A stretch of DNA of 64,000 nt, taken from contig NZ_LNWY01000007.1 of assembly GCF_001681715.1 (NCBI RefSeq), positions 62,001-126,000 of the forward strand, written 5' to 3'. This document shows, one piece after another, positions 24,736-33,244 of this stretch; the first letter of the stretch is position 1; each line of letters starts with the position of its first letter. This DNA is from Tritonibacter mobilis. Its GTDB lineage: Bacteria > Pseudomonadota > Alphaproteobacteria > Rhodobacterales > Rhodobacteraceae. The notes under the pieces are model-generated. The model searched no databases, had not been told where the DNA came from, and saw only the letters and a program-made list of their open reading frames with translations. A program made the position numbers and the translations under genes.

Positions 24736-24768
24736 TTTGTCAAGCATGAGTACATTTGTAATTCATGA
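24736..24768. promoter_or_regulatory. Tandem direct repeats, candidate SorC operator
   Basis: TTTGTCAAGCATGA (24736-24749) and TTTGTAATTCATGA (24755-24768) repeat 19 bases apart, close to two helical turns, in an AT-rich stretch of the divergent gap. A GTACA motif recurs at 24750-24754 and 24775-24779. The site is about 50-80 bases from the SorC start and would suit control of both directions. Confidence 0.5.
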
Positions 24769-24816
24769 AGTGGATGTACAATTGTCAGGCCGAGAGACAA
24801 AGGTTATTCTCTGGGC

Positions 24817-25788
24817 ATGAAAGATATTGATGATGTGCAAATCATGAGCCGCGCAGCCTGGCTCTATTATGTCGGCGGCCTCAATCAGGAGGAGACGGCA
24901 AACCGGCTTGGGATGACTCGCGCGCGGGTCAACAAGTTGCTTCAACTCGCAAAAGAGGCGGGGATCGTGTCGATCTCGATCGATTCACGGGGCAATGGTC
25001 TGTTGGAGGTGGAAGAGGCGCTGCGGGCGCGGTTCAACCTAGAGCGCTGCATCTGTTCGCCGCCATTGGGGCTGACCCGTGGCAGCAGATTGCCCGGCCA
25101 TCTCAAGGATTTTCCGCGCCGGGCGGTGGGATCGCTGGCGGCGGCGCTGTTGCGTGATCAACTGGCGCGGCAACCCGACTCGGTGATTGGCACGGGATGG
25201 GGGCGGACCCTCGATCAGATCACCCGCAATATGGCCGGTGTGCGGGCACCTTCGGCGCGTTTTGTCAGCCTGATGGGGTCCTTAACCGCCAATAGCGCGT
25301 TTAATCCGTTCGAAGTGGTGCAGGCGCTGGCCCGTGCCACGGGGGCGGAGGGTTACTTTCTGGCGGTGCCGTTTATTGCCAATAGCGCCGAGGATCGCGA
25401 CACGCTTTTGGCGCAGACCACGGTGAGCGCGGTTCTCGATATGGCACGTCGGCCCGATCTTGCGATCATCTCGGTCGGGGAACTCACGGATGAGTCGCTG
25501 TTGCGCCAGTCCGGGATGATCTCTTCGTCGGAACTGAGCGCGCTGCGGGATGCCGGGGCGATTGGCGACACCAATGGTATCTTCTTTGGCGCCGACGGTC
25601 TGCCGGTCGATCATGACCTCAACCACCGCACCCTTGCGGTCGGGTTTGACTCGCTGCGGCAATCACATTGTGTGCTGCTGTCCGGGGGCGTTGAGAAGGC
25701 AGAAGCCACGCTTGCGCTGCTGCACAGCGGTCTGGTGAAGACCCTGATTATTGACGGCGATACCGCCTGCCTGTTGAACGAGATGTGA
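24817..25788 (+). CDS. SorC/DeoR-type sugar-binding transcriptional regulator
   Basis: A 323-residue SorC-family regulator. An N-terminal helix-turn-helix (AWLYYVGGLNQEETANRLGM, then TRARVNKLL; residues 10-40) is followed by a sugar-phosphate-binding domain with IGTGWGRTLDQ, resembling SorC/CggR/EryD effector domains. It diverges from the transport-catabolic operon. The family usually represses or activates its neighbouring operon in response to a phosphorylated sugar. That fits the FGGY kinase in the operon, which would make the inducer. Confidence 0.88.
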   Translation: MKDIDDVQIMSRAAWLYYVGGLNQEETANRLGMTRARVNKLLQLAKEAGIVSISIDSRGNGLLEVEEALRARFNLERCICSPPLGLTRGSRLPGHLKDFPRRAVGSLAAALLRDQLARQPDSVIGTGWGRTLDQITRNMAGVRAPSARFVSLMGSLTANSAFNPFEVVQALARATGAEGYFLAVPFIANSAEDRDTLLAQTTVSAVLDMARRPDLAIISVGELTDESLLRQSGMISSSELSALRDAGAIGDTNGIFFGADGLPVDHDLNHRTLAVGFDSLRQSHCVLLSGGVEKAEATLALLHSGLVKTLIIDGDTACLLNEM

Positions 25789-25967
25789 GATTTCCAAATT
25801 GAGCGCAAACAGGGCGGGCGGTGCCATACGCAGCCCGTGGCGTCTGACATTTGAAAAATTGACCAATTGGTAAAGTGCTGGCAGGCTGCGGGCAAAGGTC
25901 CGGTGCGACGGGGGAGAGACTGGCAGAGCCAGCCCCCAACGCAGCTGGCAACGAGAGGACAGCCACC

Positions 25968-27257
25968 ATGAGTTTTGACCTGATTATCCAGAACGCGACT
26001 CTGCCTGATGGTCGCAGCGGGTGCGACATTGCCTGTCGGGACGGGCGCATTGCCGCGCTTGAGCCCAATATCACGGCAGAGGCCGCGCGGGTCATTGATG
26101 CGCAGGGTCTGCTGGTGTCGCCGCCCTTTGTGGATGCGCATTTCCATCTGGATGCCACCCTGTCGCTGGGACGTCCCCGGATGAATGCGTCGGGCACGTT
26201 GCTGGAAGGGATTGCGCTTTGGGGGGAGCTCAAACCGATCCAGAGCATTGATGAGATCGTCGCGCGGGCGATGCGCTATTGTGATCTGGCGGTCAGTCAG
26301 GGCCTTCTTGCCATCCGCACCCATGTGGATGTGAGCGATGAGGATCTCAAGACCGTCGAGGCGATGCTGGAGGTGCGCGAGAACGTCAAAGACTATATCG
26401 ATCTGCAGCTTGTGGCCTTTCCGCAGGATGGGGTGTTTCGCGCCGAAGGGGCGGACAAGCACCTGTTGCGGGCTCTCGATATGGGGGTCGATGTAGTGGG
26501 TGGCATCCCGCATTTTGAACGCACAATGGCGGATGGCGCGCGCTCGGTTTCGTGGCTGTGCGAAGTGGCGGCAGAGCGGGGCCTGCGGGTCGATATGCAT
26601 TGTGACGAATCCGATGATCCGCTGTCACGCCATGTGGAGACATTGGCCTATGAGACCCAGCGGCTTGGGTTGCAGGGGCGGGTGACGGGATCGCATCTGA
26701 CCTCGATGCATTCGATGGACAATTACTTTGTGTCCAAGCTGATCGCGCTGATGGCTGAGGCCGATATGCAGGTGATCGCCAATCCGCTCATCAATATCAT
26801 GTTGCAGGGCCGCCATGACAGCTATCCCAAACGCCGGGGTCAGACCCGCGTGCGCGAGCTTCGGGATGCCGGGCTGAATGTGGCCTTTGGTGCTGATTGC
26901 GTGATGGACCCTTGGTATTCGCTAGGGGCGGCGGACATGCTGGAGGTGGCCTCCATGGGGCTGCATGTGGGGCAATTGTCGTCGCGCGAGGATATGCGCT
27001 GGTGCTTTGATGCGGTAACGGAGCACCCGGCCAAGATCCTCGGGCTGGAGGGCTATGGTCTGGCGGTTGGCAATAAGGCGGATATGGTGCTGTTGCAGGC
27101 CTATGACCCGATTGAGGCGATCCGGTTGAAACCCTCGCGGCTGGCCGTTGTGCGCGGCGGCAAGGTGATCTCTGAGACACCGCCAAAGATTGCCACGCTC
27201 TCGCTAAAGGGACGTCCCGCGCAGGTGGACCCGGCAAGCTATTGTCCCGGTGAATGA
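25968..27257 (+). CDS. CodA-like amidohydrolase (cytosine deaminase family)
   Basis: A 429-residue metal-dependent amidohydrolase. Metal ligands are visible: DAHFHLD (H58 and H60), MHCDESDDP with the catalytic Glu, HLTSMHSMDN, and GADCVMDPWYSLGAADML, matching GHDDVFDPWYPLG of E. coli cytosine deaminase. Length and order fit CodA well. The ATG at 25968 follows GAGAGGA. It precedes a nucleoside-type ABC importer on the same strand by 242 bases and probably hydrolyses the imported base or a related N-heterocycle. Isocytosine, creatinine or triazine deaminases share the fold, so cytosine itself is not certain. Confidence 0.83.
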   Translation: MSFDLIIQNATLPDGRSGCDIACRDGRIAALEPNITAEAARVIDAQGLLVSPPFVDAHFHLDATLSLGRPRMNASGTLLEGIALWGELKPIQSIDEIVARAMRYCDLAVSQGLLAIRTHVDVSDEDLKTVEAMLEVRENVKDYIDLQLVAFPQDGVFRAEGADKHLLRALDMGVDVVGGIPHFERTMADGARSVSWLCEVAAERGLRVDMHCDESDDPLSRHVETLAYETQRLGLQGRVTGSHLTSMHSMDNYFVSKLIALMAEADMQVIANPLINIMLQGRHDSYPKRRGQTRVRELRDAGLNVAFGADCVMDPWYSLGAADMLEVASMGLHVGQLSSREDMRWCFDAVTEHPAKILGLEGYGLAVGNKADMVLLQAYDPIEAIRLKPSRLAVVRGGKVISETPPKIATLSLKGRPAQVDPASYCPGE

Positions 27258-27303
27258 CCGCAAACTGTCAATTGTGAAATAATGTTGCGTGAATCATACG
27301 CAA

Positions 27304-27335
27304 AGAGACAGAAAATTTTTCACCTATTTGTCTCT
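27304..27335. repeat. Inverted repeat AGAGACA/TGTCTCT in the 27.3-kb gap
   Basis: Perfect 7-bp arms (27304-27310 and 27329-27335) around 18 AT-rich bases, 46 bases after the deaminase stop. It could be an operator or a weak transcript end. The rest of the 242-base gap to the BMP gene holds the RutR-like box and a GGAGGAG ribosome site near 27486. Confidence 0.4.
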
Positions 27336-27348
27336 GATGTGCATAACA

Positions 27349-27366
27349 TTTGACCAAACGGTCAAA
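27349..27366. promoter_or_regulatory. RutR-like operator
   Basis: TTTGACCAAACGGTCAAA is a perfect 7-bp-arm dyad. Its core TTGACCAAACGGTCAA (27350-27365) differs from the E. coli RutR consensus TTGACCANNTGGTCAA at a single position. RutR senses uracil/thymine and controls pyrimidine genes, which suits the deaminase and nucleoside transporter on either side. Other TetR-family regulators have similar sites. Confidence 0.6.
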
Positions 27367-27499
27367 AAGAAGGCGAACAACGCCGATGATCGTCATTCAG
27401 CGCGGACCGGAGGAGGGTTGCGCTGGCTGGGCGATCAAACTGAGGGAATGATCACCAGAATAGACACAAGCGAAAAATGATCTGTGGAGGAGAACAATC

Positions 27500-28489
27500 A
27501 TGAAAAAGCCAGGTCTCAATCGAAGAACAATTCTGAAAAGTGGTGCGGCCTTGGGCGCGGCCTCTTTGTTGCCAGCCCCGATGGTCATGGCGCAAGCGCC
27601 GATCAAGGTGGCGGGGGTGCATGCCTCACCCGTTGAGAATGCTTGGAATTCGCGTCTGCATGTGGCGATGCTGGAAGCGGCAGAGCGCGGCGAGATTGAA
27701 TATGTCTTCTCCGAGGGGATTGCAGGGACTGATTATGCCCGTGCAATGCGGGAATTTGCCGAACAGGGCGCGCAGGTGATCGTGGGCGAGGCCTATGCGG
27801 TCGAGCGCGAGGCGCGGCAGGTTGCGGGCGACTACCCGGAGACACGGTTTGTGATGGGCTCCAGCGGCAAGCCGCAGGGCGACAATTTCGGTACCTTTGG
27901 CACATGGAACCATGAAGCCGCCTATCTGTGTGGCATGCTGGCCGGTAAAATGAGCCAGTCCGGGGTGTTTGGGGCGGTGGGCGCAATCCCGATCCCCGAG
28001 GTGAACATGCTGATTAACGGCTTTCGCCAAGGGGTGGATGCGGTGCGCCCGGATGCAAAACACCTGATCAACTTTATCGGTACGTTTTTTGACCCGCCCA
28101 AGGCGCGCGAGGCGGGGCTGGCGCAGATCGATTCTGGTGCGGATATCCTGTTTGGCGAACGCATCGGCACCGCTGACGCCGCCAAGGAGCGCGGCATCAA
28201 GGCGGTGGGCTCGCTCACGGATTATTCCGAGCGCTACCCGGAGACGGTGTTCTCCAATGCGATCTGGAACTTTGGCCCGATCCTGGGTGCGGCACTTGCG
28301 GATCGCGCGGCGGGCAAGTCCAGCGGCGAGGATTACACCCGTTTTGGCCTCATGAAAGAGGGCGGCAACGATATCTCCTTTGTGGCCTCGATGGTGCCAG
28401 AAGACGCGATTGCCCCGATGGAAGAGGTCCGCGCCGCCATCAAGGCGGGTGAGTTCGAGGTCGATATCAACTTCGACGAGCCAGCCTGA
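27500..28489 (+). CDS. BMP/PnrA-family nucleoside-binding protein of ABC transporter
   Basis: A 329-residue binding protein of the BMP (basic membrane protein, PnrA) family. The N-terminus LNRRTILKSGAALGAASLL is a twin-arginine-type signal (RRT followed by a hydrophobic stretch). The mature protein has the BMP pattern YVFSEGIAGTDYARAMREF, PETRFVMGSSG, NHEAAYLCGMLAG and ADILFGERIGTAD. BMP proteins with this transporter type bind purine or pyrimidine nucleosides. Preceded by GGAGGAG and the RutR-like box; first gene of the four-gene import operon. Confidence 0.87.
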   Translation: MKKPGLNRRTILKSGAALGAASLLPAPMVMAQAPIKVAGVHASPVENAWNSRLHVAMLEAAERGEIEYVFSEGIAGTDYARAMREFAEQGAQVIVGEAYAVEREARQVAGDYPETRFVMGSSGKPQGDNFGTFGTWNHEAAYLCGMLAGKMSQSGVFGAVGAIPIPEVNMLINGFRQGVDAVRPDAKHLINFIGTFFDPPKAREAGLAQIDSGADILFGERIGTADAAKERGIKAVGSLTDYSERYPETVFSNAIWNFGPILGAALADRAAGKSSGEDYTRFGLMKEGGNDISFVASMVPEDAIAPMEEVRAAIKAGEFEVDINFDEPA

Positions 28490-28568
28490 GCTTTTCAAAC
28501 ACATTGCCCAAGGCGCAGGGCCCCCTCTGCGCCTGACATCCTACAGCACATGTTCAGGAGGCACCGAC

Positions 28569-30086
28569 ATGTCTGAACCCGTTGTGCTGCATCTGGATTC
28601 CGTGACCAAACGGTTCGGGTCCTTTGCGGCGAATGACAATATCTCCATCACGCTGCACCGGGGCGAGGTGGTGGCGCTGCTTGGGGAAAACGGCGCGGGC
28701 AAGACGACGCTGATGAACATCCTCTTTGGGCATTACGTGCCAGACGAGGGCGAGGTCTATATCAACGGCAGCAAAATCGCGCAGGGCAAGCCCAAGGAGG
28801 CGATTGCAGCAGGTGTGGGCATGGTGCACCAGCATTTCTCGCTGGCCAAGAACCTCACGGTGCTGGAAAACGTCATGACCGGGACCGAGCCGCTGTTGGG
28901 GTGGAAATCGGACACCGCCAAGGGCCGTCAGAAGCTCAGAGCGCTGGAGCAGAAATTCGGCCTGAGCGTCGATGCGGATGCGCGGGTGGGCGATCTGTCG
29001 GTGGGCGAACAGCAGCGGGTGGAGATCCTGAAGGCGCTATATAATGACGCGCGGATTCTGATCCTTGATGAGCCGACAGGTGTTTTGACGCAACAGGAAG
29101 CGGAGGGGCTGTTTCAGACCCTGCGGGTGATGGCACAGGACGGTTTGTCGATCATCTTTATTTCGCACAAGCTCAATGAGGTGATGAAGGGGGCTGACCG
29201 TGTGGTGGTGCTGCGGGCGGGCAAGGTGATCGCGGAGCGCGCCACCTCGCAGACCAGCAAAGAAGAGCTGGCCGAACTGATGGTGGGCCGCCGGGTGGAA
29301 CGCCCGGTGCGCGAGGCCAGCACGCCGGGCGCGGTGGTGGTCCGGGCGCGCGATGTTGTGGTGCAGGCCGGAGCGGTGACGCGGTTGAGCGGGATCAGTT
29401 TTGACATCCGCGCCGGAGAAACGCTCGGGATTGTGGGGGTCTCTGGCAACGGGCAGGCGGCGCTGTGTGATCTGGTGGCGGGCGTGGTACCGGCCGACAG
29501 TGGAGCATTTGAGATCGACGGGCACCCCGTCGCGCAGCTGACACCGCGCGATCTGAGCGGCATGAACGTGGGCCGCACGCCCGAGGATCGCAACACCCAA
29601 GGTGCCGTCGGAGAGCTGACCTTGTGGGAAAACGCGGTGCTGGAGCGGATCAGCGATCCGCGGTTTTCACGCCAAGGGTTTCTGAGAAAGGCCCCGGCGC
29701 GGGCCTATTGTCAGGCGTTGATTGAACGCTTTGACGTGCGCGGCGGCACCCCAAACAGCCGCATCAGCCTCCTGTCGGGGGGCAATATGCAAAAGCTCAT
29801 TCTGGGGCGCAGCCTCGTGCAGCGCCCGGTGTTCCTGTTGGCGGCGCAGCCGACACGCGGGCTGGATGAGGGCGCGATTGCCGCCATTCACGAAGATATC
29901 CTTGCGGCGCGCAAGGGCGGCACGGCGGTGCTGCTGGTGTCAGAAGATCTCGACGAGGTGATCTCGCTCTCGGATCGGATCATGGCGATCCACGCCGGGC
30001 AGTTGTCGCCGGCGGTGGATGCACAGGGCGTGGATGCGCGCCAGCTTGGCCTGATGATGGCCGGGGAATGGGGAGGGATGCGCTGA
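28569..30086 (+). CDS. Nucleoside ABC transporter ATP-binding protein (two domains)
   Basis: A 505-residue two-domain ATPase of the YufO/BmpB-type nucleoside importer. Domain 1 has GENGAGKTTLMNIL (Walker A), LSVGEQQRVEIL (signature) and ILILDEPTGVLT (Walker B). Domain 2 has GVSGNGQAALCDLV and LSGGNMQKLILGRSL, with the second site degenerate as is usual. The ATG at 28569 follows AGGAGG. Its stop overlaps the next start (TGATG). It energises the permease pair that follows. Confidence 0.9.
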   Translation: MSEPVVLHLDSVTKRFGSFAANDNISITLHRGEVVALLGENGAGKTTLMNILFGHYVPDEGEVYINGSKIAQGKPKEAIAAGVGMVHQHFSLAKNLTVLENVMTGTEPLLGWKSDTAKGRQKLRALEQKFGLSVDADARVGDLSVGEQQRVEILKALYNDARILILDEPTGVLTQQEAEGLFQTLRVMAQDGLSIIFISHKLNEVMKGADRVVVLRAGKVIAERATSQTSKEELAELMVGRRVERPVREASTPGAVVVRARDVVVQAGAVTRLSGISFDIRAGETLGIVGVSGNGQAALCDLVAGVVPADSGAFEIDGHPVAQLTPRDLSGMNVGRTPEDRNTQGAVGELTLWENAVLERISDPRFSRQGFLRKAPARAYCQALIERFDVRGGTPNSRISLLSGGNMQKLILGRSLVQRPVFLLAAQPTRGLDEGAIAAIHEDILAARKGGTAVLLVSEDLDEVISLSDRIMAIHAGQLSPAVDAQGVDARQLGLMMAGEWGGMR

Positions 30087-31135
30087 TGCGGATCGAACGC
30101 AGGCAAAACCAGCCAAAGGCGCTGTTGATCGTGGCTCCGATGCTGGCAGTGCTGGCGGCGCTGTCGCTGGCGGGAATTTTGATTGCACTGGCGGGCGTGC
30201 CGGTGCTGGCGGCGTATAAATCGCTTTTTGTGGGGGCCTTTGGGTCCAAGTTTGCCATCACCGAGACCCTGACACGGGCCACGCCCTTGATCGTGACCGG
30301 GCTGGCGGCGGCGGTCGCCTTTCGCGCGCGGATCTGGAATATCGGCGCGGAGGGGCAGTTTTATATGGGCGCGCTGCTGGCCACGGTATTTGGCTTTCAG
30401 AACTTTCTGGGCCTGCCGTCCTTTGCGCTGATCCCTGCGCTGTTTCTGGCGGGTGCGCTGGCCGGCATGGTGATGCTGGTGATCCCGCTGGGGCTGCGGC
30501 TGCGCTTTGGCGTTGACGAGGTGGTGACGACCCTTCTGCTGAATTTCGTGGTGCTGTTGTTTGTGTCGATGATGCTGGATGGCCCGATGAAAGACCCGCT
30601 GGCCTTTGGCTGGCCGCAATCGGTGCCGATTGTCGACGAGGGGCTCTTGCCCAAAATCATCGAGCGCACACGCCTGCATCTGGGGCTGATCATCGCGATT
30701 GCGGCGGCGGTGCTGATCTATGTCATCAATGCCTTTACCGTCTTTGGGCTGGAGGCCAAGGCCGCCGGGTTCAACCCCGCCGCCGCCAAATTTGCGGGCG
30801 TGCCGTTTCAGATGACGCTGATCAAAGTGGCCTGCCTGTCGGGCGGTCTGGCGGGGCTTGCGGGCGCCATCGAGGTGATGGGCGTCAAGGGGCAGCTCTC
30901 CAATGATCTGTCGGCGTCCTTTGGCTATACGGGCATCGTGGTGGCGATGCTGGCGAGCCTTAATCCCATTGGCGTGATCTTTGCCGCCATCTTTACCGCG
31001 ATGATGTTTGTCGGCGCAGAGAGCATGAGCCGCAGCTTTGGCATCCCCAGTTTCATTGCGGATGTGGTGGTGTCGCTGTCGCTGCTGACGATGCTGGTGG
31101 CGATCTTTTTCTCCAACTACAGGATTCGCAAATGA
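30086..31135 (+). CDS. Nucleoside ABC transporter permease 1
   Basis: A 349-residue YufP-type permease with about nine hydrophobic helices and the family segments RIWNIGAEGQFYMGALLA and AKAAGFNPAAAKFAGV (EAA-like loop). The ATG at 30086 overlaps the ATPase stop; an upstream in-frame start at 30068 is possible but lies inside the ATPase. It is coupled to permease 2 by a 4-base overlap. Confidence 0.88.
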   Translation: MRIERRQNQPKALLIVAPMLAVLAALSLAGILIALAGVPVLAAYKSLFVGAFGSKFAITETLTRATPLIVTGLAAAVAFRARIWNIGAEGQFYMGALLATVFGFQNFLGLPSFALIPALFLAGALAGMVMLVIPLGLRLRFGVDEVVTTLLLNFVVLLFVSMMLDGPMKDPLAFGWPQSVPIVDEGLLPKIIERTRLHLGLIIAIAAAVLIYVINAFTVFGLEAKAAGFNPAAAKFAGVPFQMTLIKVACLSGGLAGLAGAIEVMGVKGQLSNDLSASFGYTGIVVAMLASLNPIGVIFAAIFTAMMFVGAESMSRSFGIPSFIADVVVSLSLLTMLVAIFFSNYRIRK

Positions 31136-32076
31136 CTGATATCTTTGACATCCTGTTTACGGTTGGCCTGTGGTCCTCGGTGCTGCGGATCGCAACGCCG
31201 CTGATCTTTGGCACGCTGGGAGCCCTTCTGTGCGAGCGGGCAGGGGTGCTCAATCTCGGCATCGAGGGCATCATGACCTTTGGGGCGATGATCGGCTGGC
31301 TGGCGGTGTTTCAGGGCGCGGATCTGTGGGTCGGGCTGCTGGTGGCAGCGCTGGCGGGCGCGCTGTTTGGTTTGTTACATGCGGGGCTGACGGTGACGCT
31401 GGGGTTGTCGCAGCATGTGACGGGGCTGGGGATCACCCTCTTTGCGTCGAGCTTTAGTTACTACATCTTTCGCATCGCGATACCGGCACAGAACACGCCG
31501 CCCACGGTAGAGCCATTTCAGCCGCTCGATATTCCGGTGCTGTCGGATCTGCCCTTTGTGGGGCCTGCGCTGTTTAGTCAGACCGCGCCCACCTATCTGG
31601 CCATCGGCATTGCAATCTTCCTTGCGTATTTCCTCGCCCGTACGCCGATGGGGCTGGCGGTGCGGATCACCGGTGAAAACCCCCATGCCGCCGAAGCGCA
31701 GGGCGTCGATCCAATCCGGGTGCGCTATGGTGCGGTGATGGCGGGCAGTGCGCTGATGGCGGTGGGCGGCGCGTTTTTGACGCTCTCGGCCTTTAACAGC
31801 TTCTTTCCGACCATGATGCAGGGGCGGGGCTGGATCTGTATTGCGCTGGTGGTGTTTTCCACGTGGAAACCGGGCCGTGCCATTCTGGGCGCGCTGCTCT
31901 TTGCGCTGTTTGATGCCTATCAGCTGCGGTTGCAGAACGTGCTTGGGCAGGTGGTGCCGTATCAGATCTTCCTGATGATGCCCTATCTGTTGTCCATTCT
32001 GGCGCTGGTCATCATGTCGCGCAGTGCGCGTGTGCCGCAGGCCTTGATGCAGCCTTATCGCAAGGGAGAGCGCTAG
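31132..32076 (+). CDS. Nucleoside ABC transporter permease 2
   Basis: A 314-residue YufQ-type permease. CERAGVLNLGIEGIMTFGA near the N-terminus is the usual signature of this subfamily; later comes ITGENPHAAEAQGVDPIRVR (EAA-like loop), with about eight to nine transmembrane helices. Together with permease 1, the ATPase and the BMP protein it completes a nucleoside importer. Confidence 0.88.
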   Translation: MTDIFDILFTVGLWSSVLRIATPLIFGTLGALLCERAGVLNLGIEGIMTFGAMIGWLAVFQGADLWVGLLVAALAGALFGLLHAGLTVTLGLSQHVTGLGITLFASSFSYYIFRIAIPAQNTPPTVEPFQPLDIPVLSDLPFVGPALFSQTAPTYLAIGIAIFLAYFLARTPMGLAVRITGENPHAAEAQGVDPIRVRYGAVMAGSALMAVGGAFLTLSAFNSFFPTMMQGRGWICIALVVFSTWKPGRAILGALLFALFDAYQLRLQNVLGQVVPYQIFLMMPYLLSILALVIMSRSARVPQALMQPYRKGER

Positions 32077-32215
32077 GCGCTTGATATTGCAGTTGACGCC
32101 AGCCGCCGCACGGCGTTCTCTGTCGCCGAGACCGCACGGAGGCGGCGGTCAGCACGATAAAGCGGCAGATGATGCCAAGACCGGGCTGTCACAGACCGGA
32201 ACGGAGGACCCACCC

Positions 32216-33175
32216 ATGACCAAGTTTTTCAAAACACTCTCAGCCACGCTGGCGGCTGGTGTGATGCTCGCGGGCACCGCCCAAGCCGAGACCCGCGTGA
32301 CCTATAAATCCGCCAAGAGCGGGTCGTCCTATTACCAGATGGGGGTCGAACTGGCTGAGGCGATGAAAGCGGGCACCAATGGTGATATCATCGTTACCAT
32401 CGAGGAAAGCCAAGGGTCCACGCAGAACGTCATGGAAGTGCGCGCGCGCGGTGGCGATTATGTCTTCACCACGCCGCCGGTGCTGGTGTCATTGGCACAA
32501 AAGGGCAAAGGCCCGTTTGATGGCAAATCCGCGCCGCAGTTTGATGAAATCCGCGCGCTGTTCCCGATCCCGTCGCTGACCATGCATTTTGTGATGGCAG
32601 GTGAAGGCGGTGCCGCCTCGCTTGACGATCTGGAGGGGCAGACGCTCCTGTTGGGCAAAGGCTCCTTTGGTGCGACCGAGGGCGAGAAATACCTGACCCT
32701 CTTTGGTCTGGCCGACAAGGTCGAGATCGCGGATGCGGAACTGTCGAATGCGGTGGCGGCGCTGAAGAACGGCCAGATCGGGGCGTTTGTGACCGCAGGG
32801 TCCTTCCCGGCGCCGAATGTGGTTGAGGCCGCAGCCTCTACCCCGGTGCGGCTGGTGTCGCTGACGCCCGAACAGGTGGCTGAGACCAAGCGCACCAAGC
32901 TGGTGATCCCGGCGGGCACCTATGCGGGCCAGACCGAGGATGTGACCACCACCTCGCTGCCGGTGGCGGCCTTCACCACCACCAAGATGGACGAGGACAC
33001 CGCCTATCAACTGACCCGCACCTATTGGGAACAGAAGGCCGAAATGGCGGATACCTCAGCGTGGTGGAACGGTGTCACCGAGGAGCTGATGGCCAATATC
33101 ACCACGCCGCTGCATCCGGGTGCGGTGCGCTACTACGAGGAAGCAGGCTTCACCCTCTCTGACGCGCAAAAGTAA
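32216..33175 (+). CDS. TAXI-family TRAP transporter solute-binding protein
   Basis: A 319-residue binding protein with a signal peptide (ending AQAET). YKSAKSGSSYYQMGVELAEAM at the mature N-terminus and FPIPSLTMHFVM in the middle fit the TAXI (TRAP-associated extracytoplasmic immunogenic) type. The ATG at 32216 follows GGAGG. It lies 69 bases before the fused TRAP permease and 139 bases after the nucleoside importer, perhaps with its own promoter. Ligand unknown; TAXI systems often carry dicarboxylates or amino acids. Confidence 0.83.
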   Translation: MTKFFKTLSATLAAGVMLAGTAQAETRVTYKSAKSGSSYYQMGVELAEAMKAGTNGDIIVTIEESQGSTQNVMEVRARGGDYVFTTPPVLVSLAQKGKGPFDGKSAPQFDEIRALFPIPSLTMHFVMAGEGGAASLDDLEGQTLLLGKGSFGATEGEKYLTLFGLADKVEIADAELSNAVAALKNGQIGAFVTAGSFPAPNVVEAAASTPVRLVSLTPEQVAETKRTKLVIPAGTYAGQTEDVTTTSLPVAAFTTTKMDEDTAYQLTRTYWEQKAEMADTSAWWNGVTEELMANITTPLHPGAVRYYEEAGFTLSDAQK

Positions 33176-33244
33176 TAGTCGACTGTCCAGCGCGCTTCGG
33201 GGTCGCTATCCCTGCAGCGCGCTGTTTCTTTTGAAGGCCCCCCG

